A stretch of 38,115 nt of DNA from a virus, in the IMG/VR virus record IMGVR_UViG_3300028925_010766, positions 1 to 38,115 of that record; one strand, 5' to 3'. Both the position numbers and the translations under genes were made by a program. Numbering within the stretch: the first letter of the stretch is position 1; the number at the start of each line of letters is the position of its first letter. The notes under the pieces are model-generated. The model saw only the letters and a list, made by a program, of their open reading frames with translations. It searched no databases and was not told where the DNA came from. Shown in pieces: positions 14,077-20,808 of this stretch.

Positions 14077-14340
14077 CTACATACTGTCAAGCCACGGCTG
14101 AGACAGTGTAGCGCGTCTCTCTCCGGCATAGTAGCAGATATACACGTTCGTACCTATCTGTTCACCTAGGACCTTTCTCTCCGCCTCCGACAAAAACCCC
14201 GCATCATTCCCCGCTTCAACTCCGGACATAGCGCACCACAAGCCGTTTATGTGAGATACAAACATGCTCACATCTCTCTGTAGGCTGGACCTTAACCGAG
14301 CCACTCCCTCGGCTTCTTTCTGAGTTTCAAATTTCCCCAT
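14077..14340 (-). CDS. Paralogous small protein B, 87 aa
   Basis: The ATG at 14340 lies one base after the stop of the previous gene. The start KFETQKEAEGVARLRSSLQR aligns with the paralogs at 13505-13846 and 14342-14563. A Cys/Trp-containing middle and a helical region follow (LSEAERKVLGEQIG). No family is recognised. Confidence 0.6.
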   Translation of the reverse strand: MGKFETQKEAEGVARLRSSLQRDVSMFVSHINGLWCAMSGVEAGNDAGFLSEAERKVLGEQIGTNVYICYYAGERRATLSQPWLDSM

Positions 14341-14341
14341 A

Positions 14342-14563
14342 TCAACACTGGGCACCTTTCTCGTACGCGCCCATAGTCCAGTACTCCAAGCCGGAGTCCT
14401 CAAGCTCGGCGTCTCTCAGCGCGTACCAATACCCAGTGTCTAGCCCGTCGGCTATGCTTTTCTCCTCAACTATGTAGACAACTATATCTCTATCAAGAAG
14501 GGTCCTGAGCTTGGCAACTCCGCAAGCCTCCAATCTTGTGTTAAAGCCTATCAACGTATCCAC
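14342..14563 (-). CDS. Paralogous small protein A, 73 aa, GTG start
   Basis: GTG at 14563 preceded by AAGGTAGG. The N-terminus (LIGFNTRLEACGVAKLRTLL) gives the most diverged copy of the three-member family. The remainder is acidic with several Tyr/Trp. It is the first gene of the minus-strand run 14563-12558. Part of its sequence, GTCCTGAGCTTGGCAA, reappears inverted 94 bases upstream of the gene. Confidence 0.6.
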   Translation of the reverse strand: MDTLIGFNTRLEACGVAKLRTLLDRDIVVYIVEEKSIADGLDTGYWYALRDAELEDSGLEYWTMGAYEKGAQC

Positions 14564-14626
14564 AGGTACCTACCTTTCTGATTTTCACCTATCAACGTCC
14601 TGAGTGGCGTTTGCCAAGCTCAGGAC
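14502..14626. repeat. 16-bp inverted repeat: gene fragment copied into leader
   Basis: GTCCTGAGCTTGGCAA at 14502-14517, inside the paralog A gene, is found exactly inverted at 14611-14626, upstream of its start. A direct repeat CTATCAACGT (14548 and 14590) lies between. The arrangement suggests a small inversion-duplication at the edge of the repeat-rich block, or a long-range RNA pairing covering the GTG start. Confidence 0.7.
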
Positions 14627-14861
14627 TCTCCTCTCTCCGCCTCGGCCTGAGGACGGAGCCGAGCTTGAGCTACTACAGCCGCTCTCTGAGCCAAGATACA
14701 AGCAAAAGAAAGCCGACAAACAACAACAAACCACAGTCCCATATCATAGCACAAAGCTCCTTAGGGAGCCGGAGGGAGCCTCTCAGGCCTCTCCGGACTC
14801 CGTCCGAGTTGGGGTATAGGTAAAGCCTCCGAGGCTCTGAGGGAGCCCCGGAGGCCTCGGC
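14564..14861. other. Intergenic leader and repeat boundary
   Basis: No gene is supported. The left part is AT-rich with CAA repeats and could hold the promoter of the 14563 operon, though no clear -35/-10 pair is seen. From about 14640 the DNA is dominated by GAGCC and CCTCAGG-like words, including a small AGCCTC/GAGGCT dyad at 14824-14836 that may end the VWA transcript. Confidence 0.5.
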
Positions 14862-16124
14862 TTAATCCTCAAGCCGTACGGTTTCTCCGAAAGGTGCAAC
14901 CTCTCGGCTCGTACATGCCCAAAGAGTAGGCACCTCAGGCTCCGAGGGAGGGAAAGGACCGTATAGGTCTGAAAAGTAGATAACGCAACAGGGAGGCTCC
15001 TCAAGCTCCTCAACGGCTGAGAAGAGAGGACGGAAGTCTGTTCCGCCTCCGCCTTTCGGAGTAAAGTCAAGAGCCTCTCCGGCTTCGAAAGTCTCGTGGC
15101 TCTTGACCTCTGTATCGACTGAGAAGATATGGACCTTGCTCGGCTGAACCTCGGATATCATATCCTCTATCTCAGCCGAGAATTTGCCGAGAGCTACAGT
15201 ATCAATTGAGCCGCTTGTGTCGATAGCTATAACAATCGGAGCCATGCTCTGAGAGCGGAGGCTCGGAAGGTACATTCCGCCGTATACGTAGCTCGTATTT
15301 GGCCGAGTCCATGTATAGTCCGCTTTGCTTGTCTCAGTTACAAAACGGCGGAGGATACTCCGCCAGTCAACGTGACTCTCAACGGCTCTCTCAACGTTCC
15401 GCTCAAGCTCTCCGCCAAGCTCTCCGGCCACCATAGCCGCCTCGCGTACGGCTTGCTTCCAGTCCTCCGCCGATGGCTCCCCTTCATCCTGTGGCGCGTC
15501 TCTAACCTCTCCGGCTTGGCTCGGCTTGTCAGGCTCTCCGGAGCCGCTCTCCGGCTCTCCCTCGGCTCCGTCCTCGGAGGCCTCGGAGCCGCTCTCCGGC
15601 TCTCCGTCCTCGTCTCCGTCTCCGTCTCCGTCTCCGTCCTCTCCGCCGTCCTCAGGCTCTCCCTCGGCCTCAGGCTCGGCCTCAGGCTCCGGAGCCTCAG
15701 GCTCTTGAGAGCCGAGCCGGTCAAATATCCATTCGGCGGACTTGCCGGTATACTCGGAGTCGAGTAAGGCTCCCTCAGGCAAGGAAAAGCCGGAGTCCCT
15801 CAAGATAGAATTTATAGCGTAGTCCGCCGCTTCATTGAACCGTACCGGCTCCCGTCCGCCTCTCCGCCATGGGTGGAGGTTGCTGACATGGAGGACTTCA
15901 TGAGCTACGAGTCCGATCAACTCGGCCTGAGAGAGTCCGTCGACGTACTGAGGGTTATAACCGATGCTGACTCCGTCCGTCCACGCCGTCTCCGCCGAGC
16001 CGTCCTCCACGAGCCGGAGACGGAGGGAGAGAGAGCCAAAAAAGCAAGTCCGAGAGTCAAGTAAGAGGACCGTCCGAGCCGCTATAACTCTCCGCTGTAC
16101 CTCAGGATATTGTACGCGCTCCAC
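14862..16124 (-). CDS. VWA domain / predicted metallopeptidase-like protein (DUF2201-like, CobT-like)
   Basis: GTG start at 16124. Residues 1-135 hold a zinc-protease signature, HEVLH (75-79), in a predicted metallopeptidase-like domain. A very acidic Glu/Asp/Gly/Ser/Pro linker spans about 141-225. The C-terminal von Willebrand A-type domain has the metal site DTSGS (302-306) and a conserved GGGGTDF (358-364). This order is that of the VWA partner of MoxR ATPases and resembles cobaltochelatase CobT in linker and VWA. It likely acts with the MoxR-type ATPase and the DUF3150-like protein encoded just upstream to remodel a protein target, perhaps inserting a metal. The target is unknown. Confidence 0.85.
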   Translation of the reverse strand: MERVQYPEVQRRVIAARTVLLLDSRTCFFGSLSLRLRLVEDGSAETAWTDGVSIGYNPQYVDGLSQAELIGLVAHEVLHVSNLHPWRRGGREPVRFNEAADYAINSILRDSGFSLPEGALLDSEYTGKSAEWIFDRLGSQEPEAPEPEAEPEAEGEPEDGGEDGDGDGDGDEDGEPESGSEASEDGAEGEPESGSGEPDKPSQAGEVRDAPQDEGEPSAEDWKQAVREAAMVAGELGGELERNVERAVESHVDWRSILRRFVTETSKADYTWTRPNTSYVYGGMYLPSLRSQSMAPIVIAIDTSGSIDTVALGKFSAEIEDMISEVQPSKVHIFSVDTEVKSHETFEAGEALDFTPKGGGGTDFRPLFSAVEELEEPPCCVIYFSDLYGPFPPSEPEVPTLWACTSREVAPFGETVRLED

Positions 16125-16126
16125 GA

Positions 16127-16990
16127 TTAGGCTCCCTTGCCGAAACTGGCTGACATGGCGGAGAGAATGTCCGTAGCTTTCTGAGCCGTCTCCGCTCGTG
16201 CTACTGTATCCTCTCGGAGAGTCTTAGGATCGAACAAAGTCAACGAGTCGCGGACTGAGATCCTCATAGCCTCAAGACTGGCGTCTCCCGTTACGTTGAG
16301 CCGCTTGAGCAACTCTACAAGCTCCCGAGCGTTATGTACGAGAGAGTCGCGGAAGATAGCATCCGGCTTGCTCAGTCTCTCTTTCATAGCCTCGACAGTC
16401 GTATACAGGCGGTCCCAAATATCTTTCATAGCCTCGGAGGTTGCTACAGTTACGCGATCTTCAATCTGAGATTCGAGGACGTCAATCTGAGCCTGAGGTA
16501 AGTCAAGCCGAAAGTCTCCGCCGGAAGGGACGGGAGAGAAGTCTACAGAGAAACTGTACTTGTCTCTCATTTGGTGCGGAGCCGGATAGTCCGCCTCCTT
16601 ATACATGCCGTTGAGCCGAGTCCGAGCCAGTTCCTTGAGTTGAGGATACTCCGCCACAAAGTCCGAGAGAGCCGAGTCGAAGCGGCTCCGGAGAGTACGA
16701 GTCAAGTCTGTGTACGCCTGCCAGTTGGCAGTTGGCAAGAGACGCCACCCCTCGTCCGTCCATGCAAGAGTATTTGCGTAGTGAGCCGTCCGAGTGTCTG
16801 AGGCTATCTTACTGATGGCCTTGAAAGTCTCTCCCGTCAATAGGTGCTTATTGTACCTGCCAGCGTCCGCCGTGGCACCGTGACTTGCGTTAACCTCCGC
16901 CGTTATGAGCCGGTCAAACCGCCGAGCCGTCCAGGTAGAGATGGAAAGCTTTACCAACATGGCGCGAGAGTGGATAGAGTCAGTAGTCAT
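16127..16990 (-). CDS. DUF3150-like protein of the MoxR-VWA cassette
   Basis: The start is the ATG at 16990 within a TAATG overlap with the MoxR stop; the longer frame upstream runs through the ATPase gene. The 287-residue protein matches what I recall of the DUF3150 family: an early STWTARRFDRLIT segment, a NKHLL segment near residue 53, then mostly helix with a DFRLDL strand. No catalytic residues are known. Its fixed place between ATPase and VWA genes marks it as a third subunit or adaptor. Family name is from memory; operon position is directly visible. Confidence 0.65.
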   Translation of the reverse strand: MTTDSIHSRAMLVKLSISTWTARRFDRLITAEVNASHGATADAGRYNKHLLTGETFKAISKIASDTRTAHYANTLAWTDEGWRLLPTANWQAYTDLTRTLRSRFDSALSDFVAEYPQLKELARTRLNGMYKEADYPAPHQMRDKYSFSVDFSPVPSGGDFRLDLPQAQIDVLESQIEDRVTVATSEAMKDIWDRLYTTVEAMKERLSKPDAIFRDSLVHNARELVELLKRLNVTGDASLEAMRISVRDSLTLFDPKTLREDTVARAETAQKATDILSAMSASFGKGA

Positions 16991-18021
16991 TAGTTTGCTC
17001 CATTCATTAGTTGGCCGAGAGGGGAAGAAACGAGAGAAACGAAAGCCGGAGTCTGGCAGATAGCCGGATCTCTCCGCATACAATCGCGGAGGATGAGAGC
17101 CGCAAACTCTCCATGGAGAGCCGCTAAGAGCCGTTCGCAGTATTTGGATATGTTTGCGAAGGTTGAGACGTTAGCACGAGCCGCTAAAGCCGTAGCCGTA
17201 GCGTATAGAGCCGCTGGCTCGGAGGGTATAAGAGCGGAGTCAGGATCTATCAGGATAGCGTCGATAGAAGGGAGAGCCTTATACATTTTCTCAAAAGTCA
17301 GCCGAGAGAGAGCCGCCGCCTCTCCGACACAACCAATAAGAGCCTCTCTGAGGATGTCCTCAGGTAGATCGAGCTTGAATAGCTGGGAAGCATTGAACCA
17401 AGTACGAGGGCTCGGAGACTGTGTAAGATCGGCTGACGGCTGAAAGTCAGAGAGAAGCTCCGGCCGGAAACGGATATGAGCCACGTCCATGGGGCCCACT
17501 CCGTTGTCAAGAGCCCAAGTGCACCAGTCGTCCAAGTCCGGCTCAAGCTCTACGATAGCCGCAAACCTCGACTTGATAGGCTCAAGCAAGCCTCCAACTC
17601 CGGCTTTATCCGTCCGCCGATTAGTTGTCGCAATAAATACGATACAGTCGGGAAGTACGTGACCGTTGACTCTCCGAGCTAAAAACAACTGCATGTATGC
17701 CGCCTGCATAGCCGGAGAGGCTTGGCCTAGGTCCTCAACATTCCAGACTGTGAGAGTCGTAGCTTTTAGGGCTCTCGCAAGGGCTCCGAAAGGGAGAAAG
17801 GTAGCCGTCTCAGACTCGGCCTGAGGCCATGGAAAGCCTTGAACAACTGTGGGGTCCTCAACTGCCGGGTTCGTTATAATGTGATCGGCTCCGGCCAGTA
17901 AGCAGGCCTGAGCTACTACCTCAGACTTGGCAATACCTGGCGCGCCAGTTATGAGGATCGGAAGCCGAGCCGCTATAGATTGAGCCAAGAAGAGCTTGAG
18001 TTGGGAAGGTGTAAGAGACAT
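16990..18021 (-). CDS. MoxR-type AAA ATPase (CobS-like)
   Basis: The 343-residue protein carries Walker A GAPGIAKS (residues 26-33), a Walker B-like strand ending VEDLGQ (95-100) and sensor 1 ATTNRR (131-136). The Walker B acids are E-D and not the usual D-E, and are followed by LGQ, a variant to note. MoxR/CobS ATPases act with VWA proteins as chaperones or metal chelatases. The gene starts by TAATG overlap with the small upstream gene and leads the three-gene cassette. Confidence 0.85.
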   Translation of the reverse strand: MSLTPSQLKLFLAQSIAARLPILITGAPGIAKSEVVAQACLLAGADHIITNPAVEDPTVVQGFPWPQAESETATFLPFGALARALKATTLTVWNVEDLGQASPAMQAAYMQLFLARRVNGHVLPDCIVFIATTNRRTDKAGVGGLLEPIKSRFAAIVELEPDLDDWCTWALDNGVGPMDVAHIRFRPELLSDFQPSADLTQSPSPRTWFNASQLFKLDLPEDILREALIGCVGEAAALSRLTFEKMYKALPSIDAILIDPDSALIPSEPAALYATATALAARANVSTFANISKYCERLLAALHGEFAALILRDCMRRDPAICQTPAFVSLVSSPLGQLMNGAN

Positions 18022-18215
18022 TACGAGTTCCTCATAGGTGCGAGAGTTTCGGTGAAACTGAGGCCGAGAGTCTCAAGGGACGCCTTGTCTCTATCTGTCA
18101 ATGTTAGCTTGCCTGTAAGCCTCTCAACGGCGGAGGCCTCAGTCCCTCCGATTAAATACATGTGCGACTTGCCGTAGACTTCGCGCCGATAATAGGAAAG
18201 ATTGAGAGTAGCCAA
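18021..18215 (-). CDS. Small hypothetical protein, 64 aa, TTG start
   Basis: TTG at 18215 follows GAGGGAG by seven bases and the stop overlaps the MoxR ATG (TAATG). It reads as a strand-rich N-terminus (ATLNLSYYRREVYGKSHMYL) and a short helix. It is the promoter-proximal gene of the MoxR-VWA operon and may be a fourth component. No family is recognised. Confidence 0.65.
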   Translation of the reverse strand: MATLNLSYYRREVYGKSHMYLIGGTEASAVERLTGKLTLTDRDKASLETLGLSFTETLAPMRNS

Positions 18216-18245
18216 AATATTCTCCCTCAGAGAATAGAGTTGACT

Positions 18246-18285
18246 CCGTCCGGAGACGGAGGTTGAGCCGGAAGAGACCTTCCGG
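18246..18285 (-). promoter_or_regulatory. Two short hairpins in the operon leader
   Basis: CCGTC/GACGG (18246-18250 with 18255-18259) and CCGGAAG/CTTCCGG (18268-18274 with 18279-18285) lie between the 18294-18321 promoter and the TTG start at 18215. They could shape the leader RNA; whether they regulate is unknown. Confidence 0.45.
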
Positions 18286-18293
18286 TAAGGGTG

Positions 18294-18321
18294 AATATAA
18301 TAGACTGAGAGGGGGAGTCAA
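18294..18321 (-). promoter_or_regulatory. Promoter of the MoxR-VWA operon
   Basis: On the minus strand TTGACT (18321-18316) and TATATT (18299-18294) are separated by 16 bases. The resulting leader of about 70 bases ends with the GAGGGAG site of the 18215 gene. Confidence 0.65.
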
Positions 18322-18903
18322 GATAAATAATGAGCCGTTGAGAGATAGAATAGCCTGAGCCGAGCGAGAAACGGCTAGACTACTATGTACAAGGGAGACT
18401 CAGGAAAGTCCGAGCCTGAGCCTCAGGCCGAGCCGGAGCCGTTGAGTTGAGAGCCGGAGCCGAGAGCCGGAAGCCGAGCCGAATGGGAAAAATGTTCTGA
18501 TACTAAGTCCGAAACTACTGCCCAAATGTATATACCACTGAAAGCTCCTGTAAGCCGTCCTGAGCCGTTGAGAGGCTTAGACGGGTATGGACTCAGGCGG
18601 ATAGGAGATCGACGATTTGATGCAAAAATTGCACCGTTGTTTTTATTGAAGTTACGACAGTTTTTTGCCTGATTTTCTTGCCTTTTTTGGGCATTGTCGC
18701 TTGTTTCCAAAGGGAGGAACTACGTGATACTAAGCCGAGGGACTGAGGACGGGAGCCGAGCCACAACGGGTATAGTGCTCAGGTGTGCAGTAGTGTATAC
18801 TTGAGCAGGCCTGAGGCTTGACGATCCTCGGACGGAGTCCGGAGCCGAGCCAACACAAATACTAAGAGAGCCGGAGACCTATGGACATGAGACTTGCCGA
18901 GCC
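18322..18903. other. Divergent intergenic region with AT-rich island
   Basis: No gene is supported. A minus-strand frame (18423-18710) has a TTG start without a ribosome site. On the plus strand a 26-codon ORF (18724-18804) has GGGAGG before a GTG but no recognisable product. Between dense GAGCCG/CCTGAG words lies an AT-rich island (about 18605-18712) with T-runs at 18660-18666 and 18683-18688. It sits where leftward and rightward transcription part, so a replication origin or control region is possible. Confidence 0.5.
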
Positions 18904-19452
18904 TTGCCTTGCCAGCCTGAGCCGAGCCTATCTGAGGCCTTCCTCAGGCCTCAGAGACTTGCCTTGACTGCTAAGACTGCCTCAGGCCTGAGGCCTGACA
19001 AGCCGTCCTCAGGCCTGAGGCCTGAGGGCTCAGGCCCAGCCTCAGGCTCAGGCTCCGCCTCGGCCTCAGGCTCCGGCCTCAGGAATCGCCTCGCCCCCCC
19101 GGCGGGGTCCCAAAGGCTCAGACTGAACGAAAATGGGGACCCTAATCCGCAGACTTGTGAGGCCCAAGGCCTGAGGATTGGGTCCCATACAGGCCGAGAC
19201 TCCTCTACCAGCAGCAGTAAAGGTCTGAGTCTGCGAGAGGTTAACAGTAGGTCTGGCATAGGTTTACCGTGGTTAAAGGCTGAATGTCAGGGACTGCGGG
19301 CTGGTAGGAAGGTTGAGGGCAAGTGGAGGATCGGAGAGGAGGAGGTGGATCGCCTGAGGCTGCGGTGGGAGAGGGCTCGCAGGAGGCAGGTGAACGAGTC
19401 TGGGAGGGGCTTTCGCAGGGGTGGGGAGAAGTATAGGCATGACGGAGGCTAG
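18904..19452 (+). CDS. Excisionase/MerR-like HTH protein with low-complexity N-terminus, start uncertain
   Basis: The C-terminal part (about residues 107-160) has a winged HTH pattern of Xis/MerR type: LSLREVNSRSGI, then GLRAGRKVEGKWRIGEEEVDRL. The basic tail that follows suits DNA binding. Residues 1-85 are encoded by CCTCAGG-type repeats and read as Ser/Gly/Ala/Arg low complexity, so the original 5' end may have been overwritten and this may be a decayed gene. No better start exists downstream in frame (only CTG codons). Confidence 0.4.
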   Translation: MPCQPEPSLSEAFLRPQRLALTAKTASGLRPDKPSSGLRPEGSGPASGSGSASASGSGLRNRLAPPAGSQRLRLNENGDPNPQTCEAQGLRIGSHTGRDSSTSSSKGLSLREVNSRSGIGLPWLKAECQGLRAGRKVEGKWRIGEEEVDRLRLRWERARRRQVNESGRGFRRGGEKYRHDGG

Positions 19453-19502
19453 GCCTCGGGGTCTAGGCCACCCTTGTTTCCATAAACAGCAGGCCCTCCT
19501 TT

Positions 19503-19624
19503 GGCAGTCCCGCAAGGCCTACTGGCAGTCACCTGACTGTCGCCTGGCAGTCAGGCCTTGGCAGTCACTTGACTGTCGTTTGACTGCCGCCTGTGACTGC
19601 CACTTGACTGCCGCTTGGCAGTCA
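19503..19624. promoter_or_regulatory. Array of GGCAGTCA/TGACTGCC half-sites
   Basis: Within 122 bases there are ten half-sites of one motif: GGCAGTC at 19503, 19524, 19546, 19560 and 19617, and the inverse TGACTGYC or TGACTGC at 19534, 19570, 19581, 19594 and 19605. Several form inverted pairs two to three bases apart. The array ends 16 bases before the ATG of a ribbon-helix-helix protein, the typical place for a cooperative autoregulatory operator. Confidence 0.75.
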
Positions 19625-19640
19625 GTCTATATTGAGGCCT

Positions 19641-20027
19641 ATGAGACTATCCATTAGGCTGGATGAGGAGTTAGCAAAGAAGGCTCAGGCCTCGGCTGGC
19701 GGTATACCTATGGCTGCTTGGGTTCGGTTGCTGATTGAGACTGAGATTGGGGACACGTCTCCAGATCCGACTGCGGAGCGTTTTAAGCGGATGGAGGCCA
19801 GACTCCAGGCTGTGGAGGACGGTCGGGATGAGCGACTGTCTATAATCGAGAATCTGGTCTTTGCCCAACGAGCCGGTAAGCCTTGGGGTCCCGTTGAAGA
19901 CGATCCTATCGAGCCGATTCCTGACATGGACCGGACAATCACCTGCACGGACGAGCCTGCGACTAAGGCTTCGTTCCAGCGAGAGTTCCCTAAAGACCTA
20001 CCACCCTTACCTGGAGAAGACGAATGA
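19641..20027 (+). CDS. Ribbon-helix-helix protein with coiled-coil tail, 128 aa
   Basis: The start is the ATG at 19641 preceded by TTGAGG. The N-terminus MRLSIRLDEELAKKAQ gives the DNA-contacting strand and first helix, and IPMAAWVRLLIETEIG the second helix of a CopG/Arc-type fold. A heptad-rich segment (about 53-80, FKRMEARLQAVED) may form a coiled coil, and the acidic proline-rich tail may contact partners. The 19503-19624 array is its likely operator. It overlaps the next gene by ATGA and so starts the plus-strand run leading to the head genes. Confidence 0.75.
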   Translation: MRLSIRLDEELAKKAQASAGGIPMAAWVRLLIETEIGDTSPDPTAERFKRMEARLQAVEDGRDERLSIIENLVFAQRAGKPWGPVEDDPIEPIPDMDRTITCTDEPATKASFQREFPKDLPPLPGEDE

Positions 20028-20335
20028 TTAAGGCTGTGGAACTGAGCGTGGTAGAAAAGGCTGGTGGTGTACCCATGGCTGCTCCTGAGGAAAAGGGTCC
20101 CATCCAACCCAATCCTGAAAGCCTGAGGGGCAAGTTGTTAAGACTTCTTCTCAAGCAGGAACAGGTAGAGCGGGCGCAGTCCAAGGCTATTCTTTACGAG
20201 GAAGAGGCCAAAGAGTTGAACGAACAGGTCGTAGCCCTTGTCACCGACGATATTCTTCTTCAGCATCAGAATCAGTTCTTTGTAGTTGCCGCTCTTAACG
20301 GAGAGATCCAGTTCCGGCGAATGGATAAGGCGTAA
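20024..20335 (+). CDS. Hypothetical protein, 103 aa
   Basis: ATG at 20024 within ATGA overlap; ends by overlap with the next ATG (TAATGG). A disordered N-terminal 30 residues leads into a long charged helix (about 34-75), likely coiled coil, and a short strand-rich end. Function unknown. Confidence 0.6.
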   Translation: MIKAVELSVVEKAGGVPMAAPEEKGPIQPNPESLRGKLLRLLLKQEQVERAQSKAILYEEEAKELNEQVVALVTDDILLQHQNQFFVVAALNGEIQFRRMDKA

Positions 20336-20562
20336 TGGATAACAACCAGCGAAGGATTCTCTTTTGTGTGTGGAGTAGATGGTTCGGAAGGGTTCTTCCC
20401 AAGGCTAAGTCCGATTGTCAGCACCCAGAACTGTTCGTCGGGGATGACGACGTTTTCGGTCCCGTAATATCTTGTCCTGACTGTGACAGACGGATTGATG
20501 AGGCATTTCTTGAGATGGCCTCAGAAAGAGGAACCTTCAACATGCAAAAGCCGAATGGATAG
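20335..20562 (+). CDS. Small zinc-binding protein, 75 aa
   Basis: The product has a C-x-H pair (DCQHPEL) and a CPDC knuckle, giving one possible zinc site as in small phage zinc ribbons; the N-terminus is basic and aromatic. Its last codons lie inside the first copy of a 24-bp repeat (20555-20578). Confidence 0.6.
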   Translation: MDNNQRRILFCVWSRWFGRVLPKAKSDCQHPELFVGDDDVFGPVISCPDCDRRIDEAFLEMASERGTFNMQKPNG

Positions 20563-20578
20563 AGTCACCCCTACCAGC
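20555..20578 (+). repeat. 24-bp direct repeat, copy 1 (copy 2 at 20801-20824)
   Basis: This stretch, which begins ATGGATAGAGTCACC, is identical to 20801-20824. Copy 2 is the first eight codons of the 20801 gene; copy 1 opens an ORF of only 14 codons that stops near 20599. Both copies also contain the TAG that ends the gene before. The 213-base gene between (20596-20808) is thus bracketed by a duplicated gene junction. Confidence 0.85.
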
Positions 20579-20595
20579 ATCTGTCTCCGGAAGAG

Positions 20596-20808
20596 ATGAA
20601 GAAGACGATGAGGGATAGGCTAATCCGAGACTTGAGGGCAGGCCTCTTTAATGAGGGCAAGTGGTTCGCGGCCCAACTCTTTCTGTTGATTGCCAAGGCC
20701 GACGAGGAGAACCTCAAGTTGTTGAAGAAAGGCTTCCCCAAAGAGGTCAAGTTGTATGTCGAGTTCCGCGATGTCGGCGGCAAGATGTTTTTGGAACTCG
20801 ATGGATAG
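20596..20808 (+). CDS. Hypothetical protein, 70 aa, flanked by direct repeats
   Basis: ATG at 20596 with GGAAGAG upstream. The product is a basic helical N-terminus (MKKTMRDRLIRDLRAG), a hydrophobic helix (FAAQLFLLIAKA) and a strand-rich end. It ends in the second 24-bp repeat, which suggests it arrived as an extra gene between its neighbours. Function unknown. Confidence 0.6.
   Translation: MKKTMRDRLIRDLRAGLFNEGKWFAAQLFLLIAKADEENLKLLKKGFPKEVKLYVEFRDVGGKMFLELDG

Larger units (their letters stand above)
14600..19480. repeat. Compositionally biased block rich in GAGCCG and CCTNAGG words
   Basis: Coding and non-coding DNA alike in this block is dense in GAGCCG/CGGCTC, GGAGCC/GGCTCC, CCTCAGG/CCTGAGG and AGGCCT. 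The peak is 18935-19085, where overlapping CCTCAGGCCTGAGG palindromes follow each other. DNA on either side (5-14 kb, 20-38 kb) lacks this texture. The words are not in a fixed array, so this is a dispersed motif enrichment and not a simple tandem repeat. Confidence 0.75.

Noticed and set aside
15338-15767. Long alternative frames over the VWA gene (Arg/Ser/Glu-rich or Leu/Ser-rich products)
   Set aside because: They are shadows of the repetitive acidic linker of the real 14862-16124 gene.
5314-18215. Lysogeny module
   Set aside because: Repressor-like proteins are present, but no integrase, attachment site or prophage border is visible in the window.
18423-18710. Minus-strand ORF of 95 codons
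   Set aside because: TTG start without ribosome site; the frame runs from an AT-rich island into repeat words and gives no recognisable protein.
18724-18804. 26-codon ORF with a good ribosome site
   Set aside because: The product has no recognisable features and lies in repeat-rich DNA; kept only as a remark in the intergenic entry.
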